Assembly: GCF_051014445.1 (NCBI RefSeq)
Contig: NC_135137.1
Location: 26,165,501 to 26,229,500, forward strand
DNA: 64,000 nucleotides
Direction: 5' to 3'
Origin: Colletes latitarsis
Lineage: Eukaryota; Arthropoda; Insecta; Hymenoptera; Colletidae
Positions 35,815 to 46,287 of this stretch are shown here, one piece after another. Position 1 is the first letter of the stretch. The number at the start of each line of letters is the position of its first letter. The notes below the pieces were generated by a model that worked only from the letters and a program-made list of their open reading frames with translations, was not told the origin of the DNA and ran no database searches. The position numbers and the translations under genes are program-made.

Positions 35815-36179
35815 TATATGGCAGTCAAAGTGTTAAGCACGGAGAAGCACATTCGAGTGAGGCAAACAAACGACTGTTGCAGAGGCCACGACAGTACAGA
35901 AAGGTGATAACTAAAAGCACTTTTCCTGTTGATCAACGGTTATCTTATCAAATACATTTGGATAACCTAATTATGACACAGATAGAGATATGTGCCGTCT
36001 CTAATTGTATACAGAAGAAAAGGACTAGGTATCAAATTTCTACCAAATCACTCTAATGGATATACATGCTGCAGTGTCAATAATCAAGAGATAAGGAAAA
36101 AGTTGAAAGTATATACAATTGTTTCAATTCGTAAAACTTCTATTTTGGCATTTATACAGAGATCTTAATGCATTTATAA
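35815..36179. other. No recognised feature
   Basis: An 85-codon frame at 35799-36056 starts inside the MITE end and shows no family. Confidence 0.3.
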
Positions 36180-37010
36180 ATTTTTAAAAAATTTATTTTT
36201 ATATAAAATTTAAGATAAAACTTTTCGGATGCTTTGATTCTACAAAATTGTTTAGCTGCGTTGTTAATGTAATTACTTAACATTACGTTACTTCTGTCAT
36301 TTAGACATGTTATTTCTTCTGCTATCGATTGAATTTGGACTTTTATTCTGGTTTTAGTATGTACACGATGTTCCCATATTTAAGTATATAATTATTTTAG
36401 TTTACGGTATAATTACATTGTTAAAGGTTATTTTGGAAGCTGTATCTTTCTTTAAAGTAAATGTGTGTATGTTTAGCAGTAAAATTTTTTTATTTTCTAT
36501 TTACTTAACCACTGTTCTAATTTTACAGAATGGTGTCGTAATGTATAACTTGCAGTGTATCGTAGGTTCCTTGTAACTCGCTTGTATGTCTGTGTCGTCA
36601 GCAAGTATGGATATGTCTGTTATTTCTGTGGTAGCAGCACCGGTTGGCTCTGTATTCGTATAATGATTTTCTTTATTAACCTACAAATCCGTTCAGCCAT
36701 AGCATATTTATTTTCAAATCCAAATTGATGTGGTGAAATTAAATTTTTCTCTGAATTTGTCTGTCCACTAAAATTATTTTTATTAATAATTTTGACAGCT
36801 TGGGAAGATAATGAAATTGATTTATAATAGGAGATATGCAAGTTTTCATTAGATTTGAGCAGCATAATGACTCGTAATATTTTCCAGTTAATGAGGAAGT
36901 GATTTGGGGAGGTTTAACTTTGAATATTATGGTAAGTACTCTTATTACTCTTGAAGGAAATTCTTTAATGATTTCGCCATTAATGAGGTCGACCCAGAGG
37001 TTTTTTCATA
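36180..37010 (-). pseudogene. Jockey-type LINE reverse-transcriptase fragment
   Basis: Minus-strand blocks in order: DLINGEIIKEFPSRVIRVLT, NHFLINWKILRVIMLLKSN, SYYKSISLSSQAVKIINK, NLISPHQFGFENKYAMAERI, CRLIKKI, then after a gap TEITDISILADDTDIQASYK, LEQWLSK, and HTFTLKKDTASKITFNNV. These correspond to fingers and palm of a jockey-clade reverse transcriptase, with LADD at the position of the catalytic xADD motif and the thumb after it. About 100 residues between the HQFGF and ADD blocks are missing, and many stops and frameshifts exist. The 3' region present in the 26.5-kb fragment is absent here. Confidence 0.8.
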
Positions 37011-37308
37011 CCATCTGTTTTGATTCTTCGTTGTACCACCTACAATATCTCGACCAATATCAACCAAAATACAAAATATTGTATATTAACAATGACATTC
37101 ATTACGCAAACTTTGTCTCTGTCTAACAATAAGCTCAGTATCGGTATAAGAATCAATTTTTAGCTCAAATTAAAAGAGACAAAATTGTTACAGAACTTTC
37201 TTAGTATGTATTTCAAGGATATCAAATTTTCTCACTTTTTAATAATCAAATTTCTAATTATAAATGTTTTACTTAATTTTGTCTAAAATACTTTTAATGC
37301 TTTATACA

Positions 37309-37830
37309 CAGGGCGTTTGCGTTAAATTTTACTAGAATTTTTCTTACAAACGTAAATATATGAAAAGAACGCAAAAGGGAAAAGTTTGAATATATTTTAT
37401 GAACAACAAGATGTATGATACCGATTGTTTGTATGTAAAATATTTTTCGAGAAGTAAAGCTGACCTTCAATTCTTAAATGGAATGACATACATTTTTTAC
37501 TCAGCATGAAAACGGCTGTCAAGGCAAATTCATACATCTCACACACTATACTTCAAGGTTTTGCAAGTTCCGGAATAAAAAAAATAAATTGGAAAATGCT
37601 AAATATTATGCTTACTCCTATGTTGTAAGCATAATATTTAGCATTTTCCAATTTATTTTTTTGATAAGCCTACATATCATGTTCAATGTGACTCCCATTA
37701 TTAATAATGCACTTCTGAACTTTTTCGATTTCGTTTGCGGTACTTCTTATTAATTATTTTACTAGGCATGGATGCACACACTTCAATGATTTTCATTTTT
37801 AGATTGTTTCTTACCTTTATAGTATAAACA
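37309..37830 (-). mobile_element. DD41D-type transposon, 3' end fragment
   Basis: The outer end at 37309 reads CAGGGCGTTTGCGTT after ATACA. The inner part (about 37660-37820) encodes on the minus strand a transposase C-terminus: LKMKIIEVCASMPSKIIN, then, after a frameshift, KCIINNGSHIEHDM and stop. This aligns with residues 309-352 of the intact protein at 58671-59729 (MQQRIIAACASISS ... RCIDSDGHHFEHLL). The 5' part was not found. Confidence 0.6.
37578..37662. repeat. Perfect 38-bp inverted repeat with 9-base loop
   Basis: Arms 37578-37615 and 37625-37662 are exact reverse complements (left arm ends GCTAAATATTATGCTTAC, loop TCCTATGTT). It lies directly 3' of the transposase C-terminal remnant, where the 3' untranslated region of the element would be. 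Confidence 0.9.
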
Positions 37831-39130
37831 ATGTCTAATATAACCCCATAAATAATGTCTAGACATTATGATCCATTTTATGGAAACGTTTGTATGGAAC
37901 CAAAATAACGTGGAAAAATTAAAATGTATTTTTTGTTCATTAATTACTACATAGTTTTATATAGTTTATACTTATAAAATATAAGATAATGTTTTGTTTG
38001 CCGCCTTGGTAAGAATCGAGAACTACATGCATACGTGCGTTTTCAGTGACAGATTATATTATAACTATTAATATTTTTTTGCTATAATCTTTGAAAACAG
38101 TAAGTAGTATATCATAGTAGGTAAGGAAAAATTTCAGAAGAATATTATTATTTTATATGTGACTTACTCTAATAACGGACTTTGAATACCCACGGTACCT
38201 TGGTTACTGGTTACTAAATAACCATGAGTATATATTTTGGTTATTGACATAAATGTTAATATAAAGTAGATAACAAAATTTCAAAACGCAACTTTCATCT
38301 TCAGTTATATGTAAAAAGATAAAATGTGTACTTATCCATCGGTCTCTGGTAATAAAATAAATCGTTTAAATTTTGCTCACTTTTTTAGTTTTTGAACTGT
38401 GTAACTGTTTGCCCTGAAAAAATATGGGGCTTTATTAAATTATTGGAAAATGAAAATACTTACAGATAAAGTATTTAATACGTTTCAAAAATTGTACATA
38501 AGCAAGTATATAAATTGTATACTATACGTCATAATGAGTGTAAAACATGTACGATTTCAAAATACTATCAAACAAGAATGATTTATTACGAAAGGTTTGA
38601 GGGGTTTGTAACCATACTTCGGTGGATAAATATGACACCAGTGTGATTCCCCGTTTGTTGACAGCGGAGCATCTTCGTTTCGTTGCGGTTGCTTCGGGAG
38701 ATGGAGAATATCGTGTCCTCTTACCCACACTGACAATACCAGTCTTATAGCTTTATTCAGGTGTAGCGAGTACTCCAGCTTCAAGGAGCAATACCTGGAT
38801 GTAGTAAGGAACAAATCTGATTCGCCGGATTAATACCGAAGCGAACCTAACCATGAGTGATAAAGAGGAAGCATCGAGGAAGTATTATTTTTTCTTGTTA
38901 AAATTGGATTCGAGCCGTGTTTCAAAAGTACATTACTAGCTTAAGCTAGTTAGGATTAGGCGAGTCAAGTCTGAATCTCCAAATTAGTTGACAGTTCGAT
39001 TCTTCTTCACCAGCGCTCTGGGTATCTCTCGGCGGTCGGACCCCGTACCTCTGCACAGTGGTCCCAAATCCCGAAAAGTTGGCCAAAATATGAAGGAGTT
39101 CTTCAATTTAGCTAAAAATTTGTAGATAAG
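37831..39130. other. No recognised gene; GC-richer part at 38600-39080
   Basis: Two overlapping minus-strand frames (38522-38814) cover a GC-richer segment without recognisable domains. The composition of 38600-39080 would fit an LTR or regulatory segment, but no ends were found. Confidence 0.25.
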
Positions 39131-39357
39131 GGTTTTTCGAAGTCGCTGATTACGAATCAAAAGTCATAATTAGAAAAAACAAAATGGCGCCTCCAATATA
39201 GCTCACATATATGCGAAAGAAATGTCGGAATCACCTGAAATTTGATATATAGTGGTTTCTGAGGTTGCTGATTACGAATTAAAAGTCATAATTAGAAAAA
39301 ACAAAATAGCGACTCCAATATAGTTCACATATATGCGAAAGAAATGTAGGAATCACC
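39131..39357. repeat. Two tandem copies of a 122-bp unit
   Basis: GCTGATTACGAAT, AAAAGTCATAATTAGAAAA and CACATATATGCGAAAG recur 122 bp apart with small differences. The right copy ends just before a MITE. Confidence 0.75.
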
Positions 39358-39368
39358 AATTTGCCATA

Positions 39369-40025
39369 CTGAGTGTTCGGCCACCCCTGGGAAATATTTG
39401 AATGGGTGATTCCAGAGGCCAAAATAAAACGAAAATCAAGAATACTAATTTGTTGATGGAGGCTTCGTTAAAAAGTTATTAACGTTTAAATTTCTACATG
39501 CACTAAATTTTTTTCTAGAAAGTGGGTAGGATTTCGGAAGTATGTCCATTGACCAAAAATGATTGTAATAGACTCCTGCAACTAAAAATAATTTTTTTAA
39601 AACGATTTGAAATTTTTCAATTTCAAAAAAGAAGTCCACCTTCCTGAATTTTTTTCTCGAAAGTCTGTAGAGTTTCGGGATATGTCTATTCACCAAAAAT
39701 GCTTGTAATTGATCCCTATAACTAAGTATAATTTTTTTAGTATGATTTGAAATTTTGTAATTTCGTATAAAAATTTCACTAATTACTCGTATGTTTTTCG
39801 AAATTGGGTAGGAATTCGGGGGTATGTGTATTCATAAAAAATGATTGTAATTGAGCCCCGCAACCAAAAATAAGTTTTTCAGAATGATTAAAAATTTTTT
39901 AATTTAATTTTTAAATAACTTTTTAATGAAGCCTTACTCAAGAAATTGATATTCTTGATTTTCGTCTTATTTTGGCCTCTAGAATCTTCCATTAAAATTT
40001 TTCCCAGGGGTGGCCAAACACCCTG
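39369..40025. mobile_element. CAGGGTG-MITE copy 6 (657 bp)
   Basis: The left terminus is CTGAGTGTTCGGCC (two changes from the consensus); the right terminus is intact. TA flanks both ends. The interior has three successive foldback modules, each repeating CCxAAAATGxTTGTAAT. Confidence 0.8.
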
Positions 40026-42079
40026 TATATATTTATTCAATCAGTTCTTATGAAAGAGGACCTGATATTTTTCAACAGGGATTGTGTACGTGTAAAAAAT
40101 TCAGTTAGTAATGAAGGTTGAACTTTGATAACGGTACTACAAGTCAAACATCGGGCTCTTAAGGTGGAGGCTTTCGCTATATGCATTGAAGTAGGTACGC
40201 GAGATGGTACTGTGGCGATCGAAAATTGGTTTATGATCAAAATTGCCTTCCTATGGCGGCACGCACACAGGACATAGCTGGAAGTTATAAAGAAGTCCTT
40301 TGATATGGTCGTGTTGACCGTCCTCGCTTATTAACGGTGATTCAAGCGTTTACCTGGTTCGGCTCGACGGGGCACTATTGATTCGACCAATTGAACATTT
40401 GATACACATATAAAGTAAATGTTTCTTTAGCAACTTAACTGCAGAAAAAAACGGAAAACAATTATTTTACACCAGACGTTTCCATTTTTTAAAAGTCTAT
40501 TTTGTCACTGTTATGGCTGGCAACAGAAGGTAGATACAACGGCTGCATATTGCAAATCATGTTTATGAGATGCTTTTAGATACAAAAGATATACGTAATA
40601 TGTTTAAAAACAAATATAGATATATTAAATTATTCAAAAATAAATCACTAAAATATATCATCATTAATAATCGTAATTAAACTGTTGAATTATTGGAAAC
40701 AATCAGATTTGTTATATTAAGAAAGAGTATTTTATTTAATTGATTCTCAAATTTCTCAGATTACTCTAATTGAACACAATTTTTTAATTAGAAAACAGAT
40801 TGAACATTGAAACGCATTTATTGCTCTACATTTAAAGTGATTTAAACGCTATGGAACAAAATATAAAATACCATTCAATTACTATCCACGATTATTATTA
40901 AAATAATTATCCGTTATTTTGTTTTAATTCATATTTGTGACGTTTCAGTTCTATTAATTTTTCAAACGTTTCGTTTAATGTTAAAAAGCAACAATTAACT
41001 CATGTTACAATTTTAGACAAAGTAAACTGATGCGATTTTTTGCAAGCTTACACATTTTGTCAAATTAAAAGAAATTATTAAACAATAATCCCTGTTTAAT
41101 TTATACTTCCTCATCCAGTAGTAGCTGGAACAACAAAATTAAAAATTACTCGCATTCTTTTATATTCTACCAATGTATTTTTGTTTATTCGAAATTGTTA
41201 AACGTATAACTAACATAAAGTGTTTTGCGTTGTTTAAATCAGAGTGATAAAAAAACAATGATTTTAATTTTTACAAAGACAATAGTATCGCATATTCACG
41301 CATGTGGCATTTTAAATACGTTAGTCTAATAATCAGCAATAGTCACTATAATAACAAATAAGTTTTCGCGTGGAAAATTAAAAATAGTGTAAAAAGGATA
41401 GTATTTGCAAATATTTATGTATTTACAAAATCAAAGCAAACTTGTTAATAGATTAGACATTTACATACACAGAATTTTTACCTTTTAAAAAATTTCTTAA
41501 GAAAATGCTTTTAATATTCTGCATTTTTTGAAAATATAGTTGAAAGTAGATTCTCTGTGCTGTAGATATTCACGATAATATGAAAACTCGTACTGTTTCA
41601 AGGAAGTGTTTTTATCCTTAGATTCGTTTTTTTTTGGAACAAATGGTGATTTTGTTAATAAGGTCGCTTGTACTACACTTATGCAAAATTTCAAAACGAA
41701 AGTAATACATGATATATAATTGTAATAAGAATATCGAAATATAATAAGCTTCTAAGGTTCTTTATTATAATCGTATGCTCTGTTAACCGTTAGGAAACTG
41801 GCAAAAAATAGAGAGCGACTTCCTGTGACAGCTATAAAAATGGATACAATACCTTATCATAATAAGCAACCTACATCAGTGAAGTTTTATTTATTTATAA
41901 TATCTTCCTTTTTATCGGCTACATATATCAAAACAATCTCGAAAAATATGCCTGAATAATTGTGATGGATATTAAGTTTCATAAAACATTAAGTGTATTG
42001 CGTTTGCATAGAATGGCGTGATAGAAATATCTAATTTTTAAACAAGGACACAAATTCAAGTATTAACCTGTTACAGTCT
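40026..42079. other. A+T-rich stretch without recognised gene
   Basis: No coding or structured feature was recognised. A GC-richer part at 40100-40400 has no identifiable ORF. Confidence 0.35.
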
Positions 42080-42146
42080 TATGTCAAACTGGACTCGACA
42101 CCGTATTTCATTTCAGACGAGCGTATGTCGAGTCCAGTTCGACATA
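42080..42146. repeat. 67-nt hairpin, 21-bp stem
   Basis: TATGTCAAACTGGACTCGACA and the inverted CGAGTCCAGTTCGACATA differ at one position, separated by about 25 bases. The size and shape resemble a microRNA precursor, but the sequence is equally consistent with a short palindromic repeat. Confidence 0.6.
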
Positions 42147-42437
42147 GAATTTTTTGATTAATATTATAGCTACCTTTCGTAATATGTATTATGATACGAT
42201 CCAAATAACTATCAAGTATTTCATCAATATTTTGAATATAATATGATTGAGAAAAAATTAGATCGATTTGTATTTATACTACACTGTTGGTTCAAACGTA
42301 GACCGTTGTCACTTGACCAGCTTATCGTTTAGACAGAGGATTTAATATAATTATTTCACACACATAAAGAAGAACATGTAGATTGTCCAATATGCTTCAA
42401 ACGTCAAGTCCAAGGAAAAAGAATAAAATATGTTATA

Positions 42438-43807
42438 CAGGATGTTTCGCATTTTTTTCGTACACACTTCAGCAGTGTGTTCTACAAATAAAAATAAGAC
42501 TAAAATGTTATACAAACAAAAAATCCATAAATCCTTTATTAAGAAGTTATGACAAACATATGAACTGTGAAAGATATGATAACGCTGTGTCTCTCAGTTT
42601 AATACAGGACAAGACGATACGTATGTAGTGCCGATATTAAGTAACATGAACATATAAATTAGGGTACATTTACTGATTTTGTAATGTTGAGTCTCTATGA
42701 CGACAAGTTGTACACTACTACGAACGTAATTTTAATTTCGTCGTGTCTTGTAAACGAATTAGAGTATTCAAAATGCCAAAAGTATTCTCTAATCGCGAGT
42801 ATTCAGATATTCATTTCGTATAGGGTTTATGTGCCGGAAATTCTAGAGCTACCGTTTGAAAGCATCGTGAAATGTTTTTTAATAGAAGAATACCACATCA
42901 GACAATGTTTATCAGACTTCAGTCAATAGTTGTATGAAACGAGCTCGTTTGAGCAATGATCTGCAAGAATTGAAAATTATTTCAAAAATTTTCTACATCA
43001 AGTATTCGTCGTGCTTCTTGTCAGCTGCAAATATCTGAAAGTATTATTTGGAGAACGCTGAAATCTATGAATATGTATCCATATCATTATACTTATGTGC
43101 AGACCTTATTACCAAGTGACTTCGTTAAGAAGATGCAATTTTGTAAATGATACATACATATCCTAAACAAAGATATTCAATTCGAATCAAAAATGCTGTG
43201 GACTGACAAAGCTACCTTTACACGCAAAGACATATTTAATTTACACGATAATCATGTATGGGTAACTGAGAATCCATATGCTGTGAGAGAAAGATCATTT
43301 CAGCATTAATTTAAATGCAATGTTTGGTTGGGCATGTGTGATGAATTCTTAATCGGACCTTATTTCCTTCCTGAGGGGTTGACAGGAGGATCTTTTCTAA
43401 CGTCTTTAACAAATGATCTCCCGCCATTGTTAGACGATATAATTAGATACAATTAGAATTTCAATTTCTCTCTGAAAGAGAAAGTTTACAATATAGAAAC
43501 ACGCACAAGAGATGAACTACATATCTAATTGAAAAAGTCAATATCGCATGTGAAGAGATTCGACAAAATTGCAACAAACTAAAGTCAACAATTAATTCAA
43601 TAGTACGTCAATGTTAACAGTGTGTCAAATGCAGGCGTCACTTTGAAATAGAAACACAGGTATACTCAACAGCGTACACATCACATTACATATTTTTGTC
43701 ATAACTTTCTAAGCATTTATGAATCTTTTGTTATATAACACTCTAGTCTTATTCTTACTTGTAGAACACACTGTCGAAATGTGTAAAGAAAAATGCGGAA
43801 CACCCAG
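42438..43807 (+). mobile_element. Degenerate DD41D-type transposon, 1370 bp
   Basis: The left end is CAGGATGTTTCGCATTTTT and the right end in reverse complement is CTGGGTGTTCCGCATTTTTC. Arms of about 115 bp share AGTGTGTTCTACAA, AATAAGACTA and an inner GTTATGAC. TA flanks both ends (42436-42437, 43808-43809). The body encodes a broken transposase on the plus strand. Confidence 0.85.
42773..43640 (+). pseudogene. DD41D-type transposase pseudogene lacking D2 and D3
   Basis: From an ATG at 42773 the frame reads MPKVFSNREYSDIHFV, then a stop, then GLCAGNSRATV, the N-terminal helix-turn-helix. Later blocks are LWTDKATFTRKDIFNLHDNH (first catalytic Asp kept), VWVTENP, CNVWLGMCDEFLIGPYFLPE and LPPLLDDI. 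The sequence then jumps straight to LKEKVYNIETRTRDELH, matching the intact protein's LKEKVYKEVPTTSHD. About 60 residues carrying the second and third catalytic aspartates are deleted. Stops and frameshifts add to this, so it is inactive. Confidence 0.8.
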
Positions 43808-44071
43808 TATATATAAATATACATGACAGATTTTACGGCTACATTGCATTAATATAATTAATCTTCAAATGAATAAGTTTTATGTCAAGTATATGTATAA
43901 CGAAAGACCAATACAATGATTTTTCTCAATTTTTATCATACAAAAGCACTAACCGAAGTTCTAAATATTATATTTTCAGCAATTTCACCAGATAAATTGC
44001 GTCCCTTCTAGTTGCTGTGGTTTATCAATTTTTAACATCAGACAAATTTCGAAAAAAGAAAAAAAAAGAAT

Positions 44072-44189
44072 GTCAACAATACGCGGTGTTCCCAAGCGGT
44101 CACCCATCCAAGTACTAACCGCGCCCAATGCTGCTTAACTTCGGTGATCGGACGAGAACCGGTGTTTTCAACGTAGTCTGATCGTTGAC
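44072..44189 (-). rRNA. 5S ribosomal RNA, copy 1 (variant)
   Basis: 118-nt match to the animal 5S rRNA. Blocks read on the minus strand: GGTTCTCGTCCGATCACCGA, GTTAAGCAGC, GCGCGGTTAGTACTTGGATG, GGTGACCGCTTGGGAACACC. The termini pair (GTCAAC at the 5' end, GTTGAC at the 3' end). A T-rich run follows directly, a Pol III terminator. Compared with copies 2 and 3, this copy has two changes just after GCAGC in the internal promoter region (ATTGG instead of GTCGG), so it may be a pseudogene or a minor variant. Confidence 0.9.
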
Positions 44190-44555
44190 GTCCGTTTTTA
44201 CTGGCAAATGCAGATTTCAATGCTGTTCAATAGATACGGGTACACGTGCGACAGTGCATTACTTCACATATGTTTAGATACTCGTGGAATATCTCACGTG
44301 CTTTGATCAATGTAATTTTCTAAACATTGATGTCAGTTTAAAAAATTCGGGATATTACTCCACAAGTATCCAAGATAAGGTAGGAAAATTAATTTCAAAA
44401 CTTATCTCGACGTTTATTAAACAAATGTCCTACCCGTAATCCCACATATTATTCCGTGAAGAACTTCACCGGATAGAATGCGTCCCTTCTAGCTTCTGCG
44501 GTTTATCAATTTTCGTCAGCAGACAAATTTCGAAAAAAGAAAAAAAAAAAAGAAT

Positions 44556-44673
44556 GTCAACAATACGCGGTATTCCCAAGCGGTCACCCATCCAAGTACT
44601 AACCGCGCCCGACGCTGCTTAACTTCGGTGATCGGACGAGAACCGGTGTTTTCAACGTAGTCTGATCGTTGAC
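44556..44673 (-). rRNA. 5S ribosomal RNA, copy 2
   Basis: Same 118-nt layout with the consensus AAGCAGCGTCGGGCGC block. One change near the 3' side (GGGAATACC for GGGAACACC). A long T/C run follows as terminator. Upstream spacing and sequence are shared with copy 3, so the array units expanded as whole repeats. Confidence 0.93.
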
Positions 44674-45038
44674 GTCCGTTACTACCGGGAAGTATAGTTT
44701 CCAATGCTGTTCAATAGATACGTGTACACGCGCGACAGTGCGTTACTTCACATATGGTTAGATACACGTGGAATATCTCACGTGCTTTGATTACTATAAT
44801 TTTCTAAACATTGATGTTAATTTAAAAACAATTTGCGATATTATTCCACAAGTATCCATGATTCGGTAGAAAAATTATTTTGATGGCTTATCTCGACCTT
44901 TATTATACAAATATCCTACCTGAAATCCCACATATTATTTTTTGAGGATCTTCACCAGATAGATTGCGTCCCTTCTAGCTTCTGTGGTTTATCAATTTTT
45001 AACATCAGACAAATGTCGAAAAAAGAAAAAAAAAGAAT

Positions 45039-45156
45039 GTCAACAATACGCGGTGTTCCCAAGCGGTCACCCATCCAAGTACTAACCGCGCCCGACGCTG
45101 CTTAACTTCGGTGATCGGACGAGAACCGGTGTTTTCAACGTAGTCTGATCGTTGAC
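45039..45156 (-). rRNA. 5S ribosomal RNA, copy 3
   Basis: The copy closest to the expected animal 5S sequence, with intact internal control region blocks (AAGCAGCGTCGGGCGC, GGATGGG, TGACCGCTTGGGAAC). Its 5' side spacer is retained only for about 75 bp before MITE sequence begins. Like the other two copies it reads CAGACTACG where most animal 5S RNAs have CATACCACG in the loop A region. Confidence 0.93.
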
Positions 45157-45229
45157 GTCCGTTACTACTGGCAAGTACAGTTTCCAATGCTGTTCAATAG
45201 ATACGTGTACACGTGCGACAGTGCATTCT

Positions 45230-45596
45230 TTACCAAAATACGCGTTGTTTGCATGTTGAAACATTAAAATCTTCCAATCCATTCAGGAGTTATGATGTTT
45301 TAAAAATTCATATGTTTTAGGGTAACATTTCTGGCCACTCATTATATTTTCGATGAGGAATTTTTTTCTTGAAAGTATATAGGAATTCGGGAGTATGTAT
45401 ATTCCCCCAAAATTATTGTAATTGACCCCTACAACCAAAAATAATTTTTTCTGAATAATTTGAAATTTTATAATTTAATTTTTTTGTAACTTTTTAACGA
45501 AGCTTCAATCAAGAAATTGATATTCTTGATTTTCATCTTATTTTGGCCTCTAGAATCTCTGATTAAAATTTTTTCCAAGGGTAACCGAGCACCCTG
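45230..45596. mobile_element. CAGGGTG-MITE copy 7, left-truncated (about 367 bp)
   Basis: The right arm is complete with a TA flank. The left part starts within the central module of the long form (AATACGCGTTGTTTGCATG, TCCATTCAGGAGTTATGA), directly joined to 5S spacer sequence. Confidence 0.8.
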
Positions 45597-45627
45597 TATA
45601 CCGAAGCAAAACCAGAGATATCACTCT

Positions 45628-45701
45628 GTGGCGTCGCCTCTCATACTCGCCACCAGAGGGGTTGCGCTCTCATAAGCGCTCGACCGACCCCTCGATTGCT
45701 A
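45628..45701 (-). mobile_element. Short TG-ended repeat, copy c (partial, reversed)
   Basis: Inverted orientation: GTGGCGTCGCCTC, CCACCAGAGGGG, GCGCTCGACCGACCCCTCG, then ATTGC, where a MITE begins. Only the right half of the repeat is present; its left half was not found beyond the MITE. Confidence 0.7.
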
Positions 45702-45703
45702 TA

Positions 45704-46287
45704 CAGGGTGTTCGGCCACCCTTGGGAAAAATTTTAATGGGAAATTTTAGAGACCAAAATAAGGCGAAAATCAAGAACACTAATTTGTTGATGGAGGCTT
45801 CGTTAAAAAGTTATTAACAATTAAATTTAAAAATTTCGAATCGTTCTGGAAAAATTATTTTCGGTTGCAGGGGTCAATTACAATCATTTTTGGTCATTAC
45901 ACATACCCCTGAAATCCTACGCACTTTCGAGAACAAAATTCGTTACCGAAATTCTTTATTTAATTAGGTGTCTAAATTTTTCGACGAAAAAAAAAAATTT
46001 CAAATCGTTTTGGAAAAATTATTTTCGGTTGCGGGGGGCAATTACAATAATTTTTGGTGAATAAACCTACCCTCGAAATCCTAGCCAGTTTCTAGAAAAA
46101 AATTCAGTACGGACGGTACTTTAAACGTTAATAACTTTAAAAAGTATTAATATAGCAGCTATTATAGAAGATATTAAAATATTAATATAGAAGCCTCAAT
46201 AAGCAAATTTGTATTCTTGATCTTCGTCTTATTTTGGCCTCTAGAATCCTCCATTAAAATTTTTCCCAGGGGTGTCCGAACACCTTG
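45704..46287. mobile_element. CAGGGTG-MITE copy 8 (584 bp)
   Basis: Complete arms with TA flanks. It contains a small extra A/T segment near 46140-46190 that interrupts the right arm. Its insertion point in the short repeat is the same TA as in copy 4. Confidence 0.85.

Larger units (their letters stand above)
43960..45229 (-). repeat. 5S rDNA tandem array, three units of about 484 bp
   Basis: Gene starts are 484 and 483 bp apart. The spacers share blocks such as TCACCAGATA, GCGTCCCTTCTAG, CACGTGTATC and CTGTCGC read in either orientation. The array starts near 43960 and breaks off at about 45229, where the third spacer runs into MITE sequence. Confidence 0.9.

Noticed and set aside
44038..45282. 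Minus-strand ORFs encoding NGRQRSDYVENTGSRPITEV-type peptides
   Set aside because: They are translations of the 5S rRNA genes and their spacers; similarity between them reflects RNA gene repetition, not a protein family.
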